In this document: positions 16,139 to 26,499 of the stretch, in pieces
Layout of the letters: each line of letters starts with the position of its first letter
Numbering within the stretch: the first letter of the stretch is position 1
Source of the DNA: DASVDE01 sp036381235
GTDB taxonomy: Bacteria; Actinomycetota; Thermoleophilia; Solirubrobacterales; 70-9
NCBI GenBank assembly: GCA_036381235.1
Contig: DASVDE010000004.1
Coordinates: 109,521-173,520 of the forward strand
Reading direction: 5' to 3'
Length of the DNA stretch: 64,000 bases
Made by a program: the position numbers and the translations under genes
The notes under the pieces: generated by a model
Told to the model about the DNA's origin: nothing
The model's input: the letters and a program-made list of their open reading frames with translations, nothing else
Database searches by the model: none

Positions 16139-17032
16139 TCAAGATTCGATCACGACGTTGTCGATCAGCCGCGCGCCGCCAACTCGGGCCGCAACCGCCA
16201 CCAGTACCGGGCGGTCGTCCAGCTCGGTCGCCGGCGTCAGCTCCCGCGCATCGCGAGCCTCCAGGTACTCCGGTTCGATCCCCGCCGCCTTCAACTCATC
16301 GCGAGCCGCCGCGAGGCCGGCGTTCAGCGAGTCGCGCCGGGCCTCCCGCTGGGCGGCACGCAGCGCCCGGTGCAGCGCCGTCGCCCGCTCGCGATCCTCC
16401 GGGCCCAGGTAGGCGTTGCGAGAGCTCATCGCAAGGCCGTCGGGCTCGCGGACGATCGGCAGCGCCTCGATCCGCACGCCGAAGTCGAGGTCGCGAGCCA
16501 TGCGGCGGATGACCGCCACCTGCTGCGCGTCCTTCTGGCCGAAGTAAGCGACGTCCGGCCGCACGGTGTTGAAGAGCTTGGCAACGACCGTGGTGACGCC
16601 GCGGAAGTGCTCGGGGCCGCGCCGGGCCGGGTCGCCGCAGAGGACCTCGGTCAGCCCCCCAACCTCAACGGTGGCGGAGAACCCGTCCGGGTAGACCTCC
16701 TCGACCGCCGGCGCGTAAACGAGGTCCACGCCCTCCTCCGAGGCGAGCCGCAGGTCGCGCTCCTCATCGCGCGGGTAGCGGTCGAGGTCCTCGCCGGGGC
16801 CGAACTGGGTCGGGTTGACGAAGAGGGTCATGACGACGAGATCGCACTCGGCCCGAGCGGCGCGCAGCAGCGAGAGGTGACCCTTGTGCAGGAAGCCCAT
16901 CGTCGGCACCAGGCCAATCGTGGCGCCGGCGCGGCGCGGCGCGGACAGCGCCGAGCGCAGCCCTTCCTTCGCGCGGAAGACCGTCACGCCGCCGTCTGTC
17001 GAATGCACAGGATTCGCGAGTGCTGAGTCCAT
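16139..17032 (-). CDS. panC: pantothenate synthetase
   Basis: The 297-residue ligase shows LVPTMGFLHKGHLSLLRAAR (HxGH nucleotidyl-transfer motif), FVNPTQFGPGEDLDRYPR, YFGQKDAQQVAVIRRM and the KMSKS-like MSSRNAYL. It joins pantoate and beta-alanine using ATP. It is the first gene of the pan operon, 30 bases ahead of panD. The ATG at 17032 is the chosen start; the catalytic fold begins around residue 38, so a later start is conceivable but less likely. Confidence 0.97.
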   Translation of the reverse strand: MDSALANPVHSTDGGVTVFRAKEGLRSALSAPRRAGATIGLVPTMGFLHKGHLSLLRAARAECDLVVMTLFVNPTQFGPGEDLDRYPRDEERDLRLASEEGVDLVYAPAVEEVYPDGFSATVEVGGLTEVLCGDPARRGPEHFRGVTTVVAKLFNTVRPDVAYFGQKDAQQVAVIRRMARDLDFGVRIEALPIVREPDGLAMSSRNAYLGPEDRERATALHRALRAAQREARRDSLNAGLAAARDELKAAGIEPEYLEARDARELTPATELDDRPVLVAVAARVGGARLIDNVVIES

Positions 17033-17077
17033 TGGTCCATGCCCTGGGGGTCACGGCCGAGGTCCGATTATAGGCAT

Positions 17078-17668
17078 TCAGCGGCGATGGAACTCAATGC
17101 TCTTGATCACACTGGCGGGGGCGCCGGCTGCGATCGTGCCTGAGGGAATGTCCTGGGTAACCACCGAGTTGGCGCCGATCACGCAGCGCTCGCCGATCGT
17201 CACGCCGCCGGTGACCACGCAGTTGACCCCGAACCAGCAGTTGGAGCCGATCCGCACCGGCCCCCTACCGGTGAACCCCTGCCAGGGCACCGGCGTGTCC
17301 GGATCGTCGAAGCGGTGATCGGCGTCGCCGACGAAACAGCCGTTGGCGAACATAGTGTGATCGCCGATCTCGATCAGCTCGTATGCGGCGAGCATCGTGC
17401 CGCGATTGAGGAAGCAGCCCTCGCCGATCTCGATCCGCGCTTCGGGTCCCAGCGTCAGCCAACAACCGGGCTCCAGGAGGGTTCCCTCCCCGATCGCCAG
17501 CCGCCCCTCATCGAGCGCCTCGAGGATCTCGCCCTCGACCGGATAGCGAACGTAGAAGCCACCGCGCGCGGCATGGCGGTTGAGGCGCCAACGCCGCAGG
17601 GGGCGGCGATTCCGCTCATACCAGCGGCGCTTCGCCCACCACACCCTCCAGCCCGTCTGCTCGGCCAC
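17078..17668 (-). CDS. hexapeptide-repeat acyltransferase (LbH family)
   Basis: The 196-residue protein has a basic, aromatic N-terminal helix (GWRVWWAKRRWYERNRR), then a left-handed beta-helix of hexapeptide repeats. These include EIGEGCFLNRGTMLAA, EIGDHTMFANGCFVGD, the catalytic-histidine-containing DADHRFDDPD, and a final VTIGERCVIGANSVVTQDIP. It is likely an O-acetyltransferase acting on sugar or lipid. GTG 17668 is preferred; the frame upstream would overlap the divergent kinase gene. Substrate cannot be read. Confidence 0.85.
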   Translation of the reverse strand: MAEQTGWRVWWAKRRWYERNRRPLRRWRLNRHAARGGFYVRYPVEGEILEALDEGRLAIGEGTLLEPGCWLTLGPEARIEIGEGCFLNRGTMLAAYELIEIGDHTMFANGCFVGDADHRFDDPDTPVPWQGFTGRGPVRIGSNCWFGVNCVVTGGVTIGERCVIGANSVVTQDIPSGTIAAGAPASVIKSIEFHRR

Positions 17669-17703
17669 GCCCCCAAGCTTTCCAGACGAGCGCGCATAGA
17701 CTG

Positions 17704-18669
17704 ATGCCCGTGGCGACACTGCGCGGTGGCATCGATCTGGGCGGAACGAAGATCCAGACCGCGATCATCGACACGAACGGAAAGGTGCGGGGCGAGTCGC
17801 GATGTCCGACCCCGACCAGCGGCGGCCCCCAGGACGTGGCCGACGCGATGGCGGGAGCGCTGCGCGAAGCCGCCGCGGAGGCCAAGGTCGAGCCTAGCGC
17901 CCTGCAAGGGGTCGGCGTCGGGTCCCCGGGTGAAGTCGACGAGAAGACGGGAGTTGTCAGCGGTGCCCGCAACCTGCCCGACTGGGAGGGCAGCTTCGCC
18001 CTGGCCAAGGCCCTGAAGAAGGCCCTCGGGACCGAGATCCGGGTCGGCAACGACGTCCAGGTCGCGACCGAGGCCGAGTTCCATCTCGGCGCCGGGCGCG
18101 AGTTCTCCAGCCTGATCGGCGTCTTCTGGGGGACCGGCGTCGGCGGAGGCCTGATCCTCGACGGCAAGCCCTGGCTCGGTCGCGGCGCCGCCGGAGAGAT
18201 CGGGCACACGGTCGTCAAGCGCGGTGGCGCCAAGTGCCCGTGTGGGCGCAAGGGCTGCCTCGAGGCCTACGCGGGAAGGGCAGCGATGGAGGCCGAGGCG
18301 CGTCGCCTGCACGAAGAGGGCCACAAGACCGACCTCTTCAAACTGATGCGAAAACACGACCGTGACCGGTTGACCAGTGGCATCTGGGAGCGGGCTATCG
18401 ACCACGGCGACCGCCTCGCCGAAAAGCTGATCGATCGGGCGGTCGAGATGCTGGGAACCGGGATCGCCTCGGCGGTCAACCTGCTCGACCCCGAGGCGGT
18501 GGTGATCGGCGGCGGCCTCGGCGTGCGCTTCGGCGACCGCTACATGGACGCGCTCACCAAGGAGATGGACAAGCACCTCTTCGTCGACAAGCGGCCACCC
18601 GCGGTGCGGGTGGTCTCGCTGGGCGACCTCGGCGGCGCGATCGGCGCCTCGCTGCTGTTCGCGCGCTAG
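17704..18669 (+). CDS. ROK-family sugar kinase (glucokinase-like)
   Basis: The 321-residue protein has the ATP phosphate motif GGIDLGGTKIQTAIID, the catalytic aspartate region VGNDVQVATEAEFHLGAG, WGTGVGGGLILDG, the sugar-binding GEIGHTVV, and the ROK zinc site CPCGRKGCLEAYAG. It should phosphorylate glucose or a related hexose. It is divergent from the acyltransferase gene and convergent with uvrA, with 17 bases between the stop codons. Phosphofructokinase and malic enzyme genes elsewhere in the window make a glycolytic role plausible. Confidence 0.93.
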   Translation: MPVATLRGGIDLGGTKIQTAIIDTNGKVRGESRCPTPTSGGPQDVADAMAGALREAAAEAKVEPSALQGVGVGSPGEVDEKTGVVSGARNLPDWEGSFALAKALKKALGTEIRVGNDVQVATEAEFHLGAGREFSSLIGVFWGTGVGGGLILDGKPWLGRGAAGEIGHTVVKRGGAKCPCGRKGCLEAYAGRAAMEAEARRLHEEGHKTDLFKLMRKHDRDRLTSGIWERAIDHGDRLAEKLIDRAVEMLGTGIASAVNLLDPEAVVIGGGLGVRFGDRYMDALTKEMDKHLFVDKRPPAVRVVSLGDLGGAIGASLLFAR

Positions 18670-18686
18670 ATGGTTGATTCCACGAG

Positions 18687-21560
<2,874 letters not shown>

Positions 21561-21607
21561 TGCGCCGATTCTACGCACCCGAACAGATGTTCCCGGGGAG
21601 AATCCAA

Positions 21608-21656
21608 GGTGAGCTCGCCTTTGATCGCGGTATGCGCGACAAAGGGCGGACTCACC
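21608..21656 (+). repeat. palindrome containing the start codon of a DUF559 gene
   Basis: GGTGAG at 21608 pairs with CTCACC at 21651-21656 as the outer ends of a long interrupted stem. The core reads CGCGGTATGCGCG, and the ATG of the nuclease gene (21632) lies in the loop. The gene-sense core TCGCG-R-TATG-CGCGA is the same as at the other DUF559 gene (42891-42930). Confidence 0.8.
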
Positions 21657-22552
21657 ACCCGATATCGGAGTTGGCCAGTAGACAGCACGGCGTCGCTTCG
21701 ACTCAGCAACTCATCGCCCTCGGCTACTCGAAGGACGCGATCTCAAGAGCGACAACCACGGGACGGCTTCACAAGGTTCACCGCGGCGTCTACGCGATTG
21801 GACACACGGCCTTATCGCGACAGGGCCAATGTCTCGCGGCAGTTCTCAGTTGCGGGAACGGCGCGCTTTTGAGTCATCGATCAGCCGCCTGGCTCTGGGG
21901 CTTGACGAAACACTGGCACTTGCCCATCGAAGTCACGGCAGCGAGCCGGCGACAGACTCGCTCAGCGATACACGTGCATAGCGCACAGGCACTCTCTATC
22001 GAGGACAGGGATTCGTCGGAGGACATTCCCGTAACCGCAGTACCGCGAACACTTCTGGATTTCGCAGCGGTGAACCCTCGATTCCTCGGCTGGACATTGG
22101 ATCGGACGGAACTGCTTGGATTGCTCGACCTCACAGCAATCGAAGCCATGCTGTCGCGCAGTCGCGGATTCCGAGGAGTCGCCCGACTGCGGACAGCTCT
22201 CGACATCTACCGCATGCCCGGATTCACCCGCTCCGGATTGGAACGTCGATTCCTCAAACTAGTGCGCGATGCCGGACTACCCAGGCCATCAACTAACTGT
22301 TTCGTCGCGGGCTACGAGTTGGATGCCTACTGGCCACTTGAGCGCTTCGCCGTCGAGCTCGACACCTATGACTACCACGGAGGCCACGCCGCCTTCGAGA
22401 CCGACAGGCTCCGACAGGAAGACCTGAAGCTCGCTGGGATCGAGATGATCCGGATCACCGGCGCACGCATGGATCGCGAGCCAAAAGCCGTAACAGACCG
22501 CCTCAGCCGCCTACTCGCCCAGCGCCGCCGTGATCTCCAGCGCAGCAAGTAA
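21632..22552 (+). CDS. AbiEi-type winged-helix plus DUF559 (Vsr-like) nuclease-domain protein
   Basis: The 306-residue protein has an N-terminal winged-helix-like part (QHGVASTQQLIALGYSKDAI, HRGVYAIGHTAL), a middle LLSHRSAAWLWGL segment, and a C-terminal DUF559 domain. The latter shows GYELDAYWP, FAVELDTYDYHGG and FETDRLRQEDLKLAGI, i.e. the Asp/Glu and His/Arg pattern of Vsr-like PD-(D/E)xK endonucleases. Role unknown; such proteins are often labelled AbiEi-like antitoxins, but no toxin partner adjoins. Codon use looks less GC-biased than in uvrA. The ATG lies in a palindrome and another palindrome follows the stop. Confidence 0.85.
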   Translation: MRDKGRTHHPISELASRQHGVASTQQLIALGYSKDAISRATTTGRLHKVHRGVYAIGHTALSRQGQCLAAVLSCGNGALLSHRSAAWLWGLTKHWHLPIEVTAASRRQTRSAIHVHSAQALSIEDRDSSEDIPVTAVPRTLLDFAAVNPRFLGWTLDRTELLGLLDLTAIEAMLSRSRGFRGVARLRTALDIYRMPGFTRSGLERRFLKLVRDAGLPRPSTNCFVAGYELDAYWPLERFAVELDTYDYHGGHAAFETDRLRQEDLKLAGIEMIRITGARMDREPKAVTDRLSRLLAQRRRDLQRSK

Positions 22553-22555
22553 TGG

Positions 22556-22600
22556 TGACTTCGTGTTTTTTCGCGGATACCGCGATGAAATGTGAAGTCA
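22556..22600 (+). repeat. palindrome directly after the DUF559 gene stop
   Basis: TGACTTC at 22556-22562 pairs with GAAGTCA at 22594-22600. The stem continues with G-U-tolerant pairs to the core CGCGGATACCGCG. It starts three bases after the TAA stop, may end the transcript, and shares the CGCG-nATAn-CGCG core with the other nuclease-gene palindromes. Confidence 0.78.
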
Positions 22601-22686
22601 GCATCGGTGGGGGGCGGTCTTGCGTACGGCATCAGCCGGGAGTAGCTTGGATGCGGGCAGGGTCCACCAGACCCAAGGAGAGAGAT

Positions 22687-23064
22687 ATGTCGAACGTCGA
22701 CACTGCCCGGTCCGCCTATGAGGCCTTCGGCCGCGGCGACCTGGCCACCCTGCAGGAAGATTTCGCCGAGGACGCCGTCTGGGTGACGTCGGACGAACTG
22801 CCACTTGGCGGAGAGACTCGAGGCCGTGACGAAATCATGGGGAACTTCGCCCAGATCCCCAACTACTGGTCCTCGTTCAGCGTCGAGCCGGAGGAGTTCA
22901 TCGACGCCGGCGACTGCGTGATCGTCCTGGGAACGCAACGCGCCGGTAACGACAACGGCAGCTTCGAGTCGCGGTTCGCCCACGTGATGAAGTTCGAGAA
23001 CGGCAAGGTGGTGCGCGGCGAGTTCCACGCCGACAGCGCCAAGGCGGCGAAGCTTCTCGCTTAG
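22687..23064 (+). CDS. SnoaL-like / NTF2-fold protein
   Basis: The 125-residue protein begins MSNVDTARSAYEAFGRGDL and contains LQEDFAEDAVW, the alpha+beta cone pattern of the SnoaL/NTF2 superfamily. It ends with strands FESRFAHVMKFENGKVVRG. Members are isomerases, hydrolases or ligand binders, so no reaction is assigned. ATG 22687 is supported by AAGGAG seven bases upstream. A strong terminator follows at 23084-23116. Confidence 0.85.
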   Translation: MSNVDTARSAYEAFGRGDLATLQEDFAEDAVWVTSDELPLGGETRGRDEIMGNFAQIPNYWSSFSVEPEEFIDAGDCVIVLGTQRAGNDNGSFESRFAHVMKFENGKVVRGEFHADSAKAAKLLA

Positions 23065-23083
23065 CGCGGGGCCCCGGCATACG

Positions 23084-23116
23084 AACGGGCGCCGCGGAAA
23101 AGCCGCGGCGCCCGTT
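23084..23116. terminator. bidirectional intrinsic terminator
   Basis: AACGGGCGCCGCGG (23084-23097) and CCGCGGCGCCCGTT (23103-23116) form a perfect 14-bp stem around AAAAG. It lies between the convergent SnoaL-like and MmgE/PrpD genes and can serve both; the U tract is short. Confidence 0.8.
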
Positions 23117-23147
23117 TCGCGAATTTCGCGGTCCTGCGCTTCCCCGA

Positions 23148-24587
23148 TCAGCCGGCCTGAGGCTCGAGCGCAGGCTCAACCCCCGCGATCGTGAGCCGCT
23201 CCTCGACGACGGCGCGCTGCTCGGCAAGCGGGCGCCCGCAGGAGCCGGGCTCGGTTCCTTCGACGATGCGGGCGGAGCCGTCCCGCAGGCGGATGCGCAG
23301 GCGGGCGGGGAAGGTCATCCGCAGCGCCGCCGTGTCGAGGCTGTCGATGCCGCGATCGCCCGAGCCGGCCGCCAACCGTCCGCGCAGCGAGCGGCTCAGA
23401 AAGCGACGCAGGCGCCGGTCGGCGCGCAGAGCGCCGAGCACGGCTGGCGCGGGATTGGCCTCGTCCATGTTGGCGTCGCCGAGGCGGCGGCGGATACGCA
23501 GAAGGTCGCGCACGCCGAGATCCGGCGAGGCACCCGCCTCCAGCGTTCCCAGCAGCGTCGCGGCGGTGAGCGCCGGATCGTGGCTGATGCTCACCCGCGC
23601 CGCGAGGGCGCGGATCTCGGTCTCATGCTCTGAAAGCCAGGCCGGCTCCAACTCGGCCGGGGTCAGACGGCCGGCAAGCAGGGCTATGGCCGTGGTCAGA
23701 GTCGCCGAGAAGTTGACCCGTATCGGCGAGAGGTCCGGGCCGCGCCCCAGCTCCTCCATTTCACAGGTGAGCCAACCCGCCTCGATCTCGACACTCTCGA
23801 CGCGATCGGCCTCGACGCCCGAGGCGAGAGCGGCCTCGGCAACCGGCTGGAGGTAGGCACAACCGGGCAGGCGCTTGAAAGCCAGGGTGTCCGTCAACCA
23901 GGTGGTGCCGAGACCACCGAACATCACAGGCCGAGGCGCAAAGGAGAGGCCGGCGAGGACACCGCGCGGGTGCTCGATAACGTCGAGCGCGCCGGTGACC
24001 CCGTCAGCCGCCAGCAGCGCAGCCCGGGCTCCGACTGCCGCGGGCTCGGCGGCGGTGAGCAGCTTGCTCTGCGGCCCCATGAATCCCGGCCACATCCCGT
24101 AGGGCGGCTGGTAGAGGGCGATAGCCAAGGCGTGCGCGGCCCGCTCGGCGTCCAGCCCCAACCCAACCGATGCGGCAATGGCCGCCGACGCGCAGTGGAT
24201 CGAGGCCCAGAACTGGCCGTTGTGAGGGCCGAGGAAGAGCGCCGCACCGATCCTCCCCGCAACCTCGTTGGCAGCGACCTGCGCAAGGAGCCTGCGCTCC
24301 GGATCGGCCGCGAACGCAGCGGCGGCCGGCACCGCCGAGTGACCGGTATGACCCATGAAGAGGTAGTCGTCCCAATCGTGAGCGATCGAGGCCGCGGCTG
24401 AACGGTAGACCTCACCAACCTGACCGTCGGGGGCGACGCCAGCGAACGGCGCAGAGGCCTTCTCTCCGGCGACCCGCCCGGCAGCGATGCTCTGCGCCTG
24501 CAGCTCGGCCCGCTCGCGAACGCTCGCCGGCAGGTCACCCGCCTTCAGGCCCACTGCCCACTCCGCGATCTCCTCGCAAATCGTCAC
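23148..24587 (-). CDS. MmgE/PrpD-family protein
   Basis: The 479-residue protein has the all-helical MmgE/PrpD N-terminal domain (IAEWAVGLKAGDLPASVRER, DWDDYLFMGHTGHSAVPAA, NEVAGRIG) and the smaller alpha/beta C-terminal domain (FKRLPGCAYLQPVAEAAL). Characterised relatives are 2-methylcitrate dehydratase and cis-aconitate decarboxylase. No methylcitrate cycle genes are nearby, so the substrate is open. GTG at 24587 is used. It stands alone, facing the terminator downstream. Confidence 0.85.
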   Translation of the reverse strand: MTICEEIAEWAVGLKAGDLPASVRERAELQAQSIAAGRVAGEKASAPFAGVAPDGQVGEVYRSAAASIAHDWDDYLFMGHTGHSAVPAAAAFAADPERRLLAQVAANEVAGRIGAALFLGPHNGQFWASIHCASAAIAASVGLGLDAERAAHALAIALYQPPYGMWPGFMGPQSKLLTAAEPAAVGARAALLAADGVTGALDVIEHPRGVLAGLSFAPRPVMFGGLGTTWLTDTLAFKRLPGCAYLQPVAEAALASGVEADRVESVEIEAGWLTCEMEELGRGPDLSPIRVNFSATLTTAIALLAGRLTPAELEPAWLSEHETEIRALAARVSISHDPALTAATLLGTLEAGASPDLGVRDLLRIRRRLGDANMDEANPAPAVLGALRADRRLRRFLSRSLRGRLAAGSGDRGIDSLDTAALRMTFPARLRIRLRDGSARIVEGTEPGSCGRPLAEQRAVVEERLTIAGVEPALEPQAG

Positions 24588-24636
24588 GACACCGATGCTC
24601 GCATGTCTGCCCGCTCGTAGGTGGAAAGGGCCGTCG

Positions 24637-26448
24637 TCAGGGGACGATCGTGAACGGTCTGGTCAGCCTGTTACTTGCCTTGCCGCCGGGCGATGCCCCC
24701 GTAACCAGGAGGGTGTATTTACCCGGAGCGAGCTTCTTACCATTGACTCGCCCGCTGAAACGCAGGGTGTTCCTGCCGTCAACATCGCGATGAGTGAAAC
24801 GGCCCGTCCGTTGATTTCGCCTGCAGCGCGGCTTGCCGCTGTTCACTTCTTTTGTCAGCACGCATTTGCCCTGAACCTTATGTCCCGACACGCCTTTGAG
24901 CACGGTAAAGAAGGTGAGTGCGGCCTGCGAGTTCTTGTAGGACACGGTGGTGCCGACCGGCGCATTCTTACCTTTGCTTTTGCGACTGATCGTGGCCTCC
25001 GAATTCGCTGCGCGGAATCGCTGTGGCGCGATCCTCAGAGAGGAAAGGAGCGGAGCGGTGTCGATTTGGCTTGGGGACAGTGGGTCGGGCGGCAGCGGAT
25101 CGGGCGATGTGCAGAAGATGAGATCGATGCGAGAGATTGAACCCGTTTCGCCGGCAGTGTCGTCGCGGATGAGCACATTCCAAATTCCAGCCGCTGGCTG
25201 ACCACTGAACCAATCGAGTTGACTGCCAAACTCTGGCTGCAAGAACACCGAGTGGAGCATAAAGCTAGGTGGTGAAAACGCCGCGTAGGGATCAAACTGA
25301 GCAAGCATATGATCCGCGGGGCCTGGAGAGGTAGCACCGGTGTCGCTAAAAAGCAGACCCTCCGAGCCGCTGGGCGCCCGCAGAGATACGTCGAGATCGC
25401 TCATGCGTGTGTGGGTGAGGTCAAACCCAACCGCAGCGCGGCTAATGGAACCTGGGGTAGCTACTAGGATCGGGAAGGCAATTTCTCCATCGTCTGGTAT
25501 TGCCCCGGCAGACGGAGTGGTCGTGTATGTGCGGCATGTCGGTTTAACCGCCGGCAAAATAGTTGCTGAGAGCCGGTAGGTAGCCTCAGAGCTGCCTTCG
25601 TCGGTAAAAAACGTGGTGACCGATACATAATAGGTTCCGCCTTTCAAAACAGTGATCTCATAAGCCTCGGAGGGAATGGTTGTCGGAGATTCAGGGTTCG
25701 CAGGATCGCTAATGGCGGCGATGTATCTGCTGTCTCCGAGCAATCCAAAACCGAGATAGGCGTCAAAAAATGTTTCGTCGCGCTCGGGATCGAGGTCAAG
25801 CGAAAGAAAAACGGTATCGCCCGCATTCAACTGCATGGCGTAATAATCCTTTTCTTCCGATGGATTGTGGACGCCTGAGACATAGCCGCTGGAAAGCGAG
25901 TCGGCCGAAGAGAGGACGTTATTAGGCTCGGTTTCGGGGGTTGGTCTACCTGTGCGCAACTGCAAGTAAAGGTCGTATAGTTCCACCGGTCTACTTGCTG
26001 AAGGGTGATTGACCTTCAGGTAATAGGTACCGTCACCTGGGATCGTGGAACCAGCGATGCTCGACGAACTCGGTCCGAATGTGCCGTTTTCCGTGTCGGA
26101 TTCGATCACCGTCGTGCCGTCTGAACCAAGCAATGTGAGTTCCGTTTCACCGTCGATATTGCCGAGAGTACGAGTCATCGTCGTTGCGAAGACCCGATCA
26201 CCGCCATGTCCTTCGAATCGGAAATAGTCGACATCGGTAGCCGGAAAGACGCTGCTGCGGACCCGCTGCCCATTCAAGATCTGATTGGCCCTTACGGTGC
26301 TCTCGTTTGGTTCCTGTTCAAACCCTGGCGCGGCAGGTAAAGCGGTCGGAACGGCATCCACAGCAAGCACGGATGGGACAACCGCGGCGAGCAACACAGC
26401 ACCGCTCAGGAAAGCCAGCACGACTGAACGCACCCGTCCGGTACTCAC
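24637..26448 (-). CDS. secreted multidomain protein with pre-peptidase-like and P (proprotein convertase) domains
   Basis: The 603-residue product has a signal peptide (VVLAFLSGAVLLAAVVPSVL). Two PPC-like beta domains follow (EQEPNESTVRANQI to TYYLKVNHP; PETEPNNVLSSA to TYYVSVTTF), then a P-domain (HTRMSDLDVSLRAPSGSEG to GIWNVLIRDDTAGETG). The final beta domain has GRFTHRDVDGRNTLRFSG and LAPGKYTLLVTG, a pattern I associate with exported proteins of this bacterial group. No protease catalytic domain is present, so it may be a binding or surface protein. Base composition is visibly lower in GC than its neighbours, hinting at transfer or relaxed codon use. Confidence 0.8.
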   Translation of the reverse strand: MSTGRVRSVVLAFLSGAVLLAAVVPSVLAVDAVPTALPAAPGFEQEPNESTVRANQILNGQRVRSSVFPATDVDYFRFEGHGGDRVFATTMTRTLGNIDGETELTLLGSDGTTVIESDTENGTFGPSSSSIAGSTIPGDGTYYLKVNHPSASRPVELYDLYLQLRTGRPTPETEPNNVLSSADSLSSGYVSGVHNPSEEKDYYAMQLNAGDTVFLSLDLDPERDETFFDAYLGFGLLGDSRYIAAISDPANPESPTTIPSEAYEITVLKGGTYYVSVTTFFTDEGSSEATYRLSATILPAVKPTCRTYTTTPSAGAIPDDGEIAFPILVATPGSISRAAVGFDLTHTRMSDLDVSLRAPSGSEGLLFSDTGATSPGPADHMLAQFDPYAAFSPPSFMLHSVFLQPEFGSQLDWFSGQPAAGIWNVLIRDDTAGETGSISRIDLIFCTSPDPLPPDPLSPSQIDTAPLLSSLRIAPQRFRAANSEATISRKSKGKNAPVGTTVSYKNSQAALTFFTVLKGVSGHKVQGKCVLTKEVNSGKPRCRRNQRTGRFTHRDVDGRNTLRFSGRVNGKKLAPGKYTLLVTGASPGGKASNRLTRPFTIVP

Positions 26449-26499
26449 GGCGCAAGTGTATTCGAATGATCAATAATTCCTACGTGTCAGCGCACGAGT

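Noticed and set aside
22553..22686. Upstream extension of the SnoaL-like gene to the nuclease stop
   Set aside because: The extra residues are encoded by the palindrome and a Cys/Arg-rich stretch; ATG 22687 has a good ribosome site and matches the domain start.
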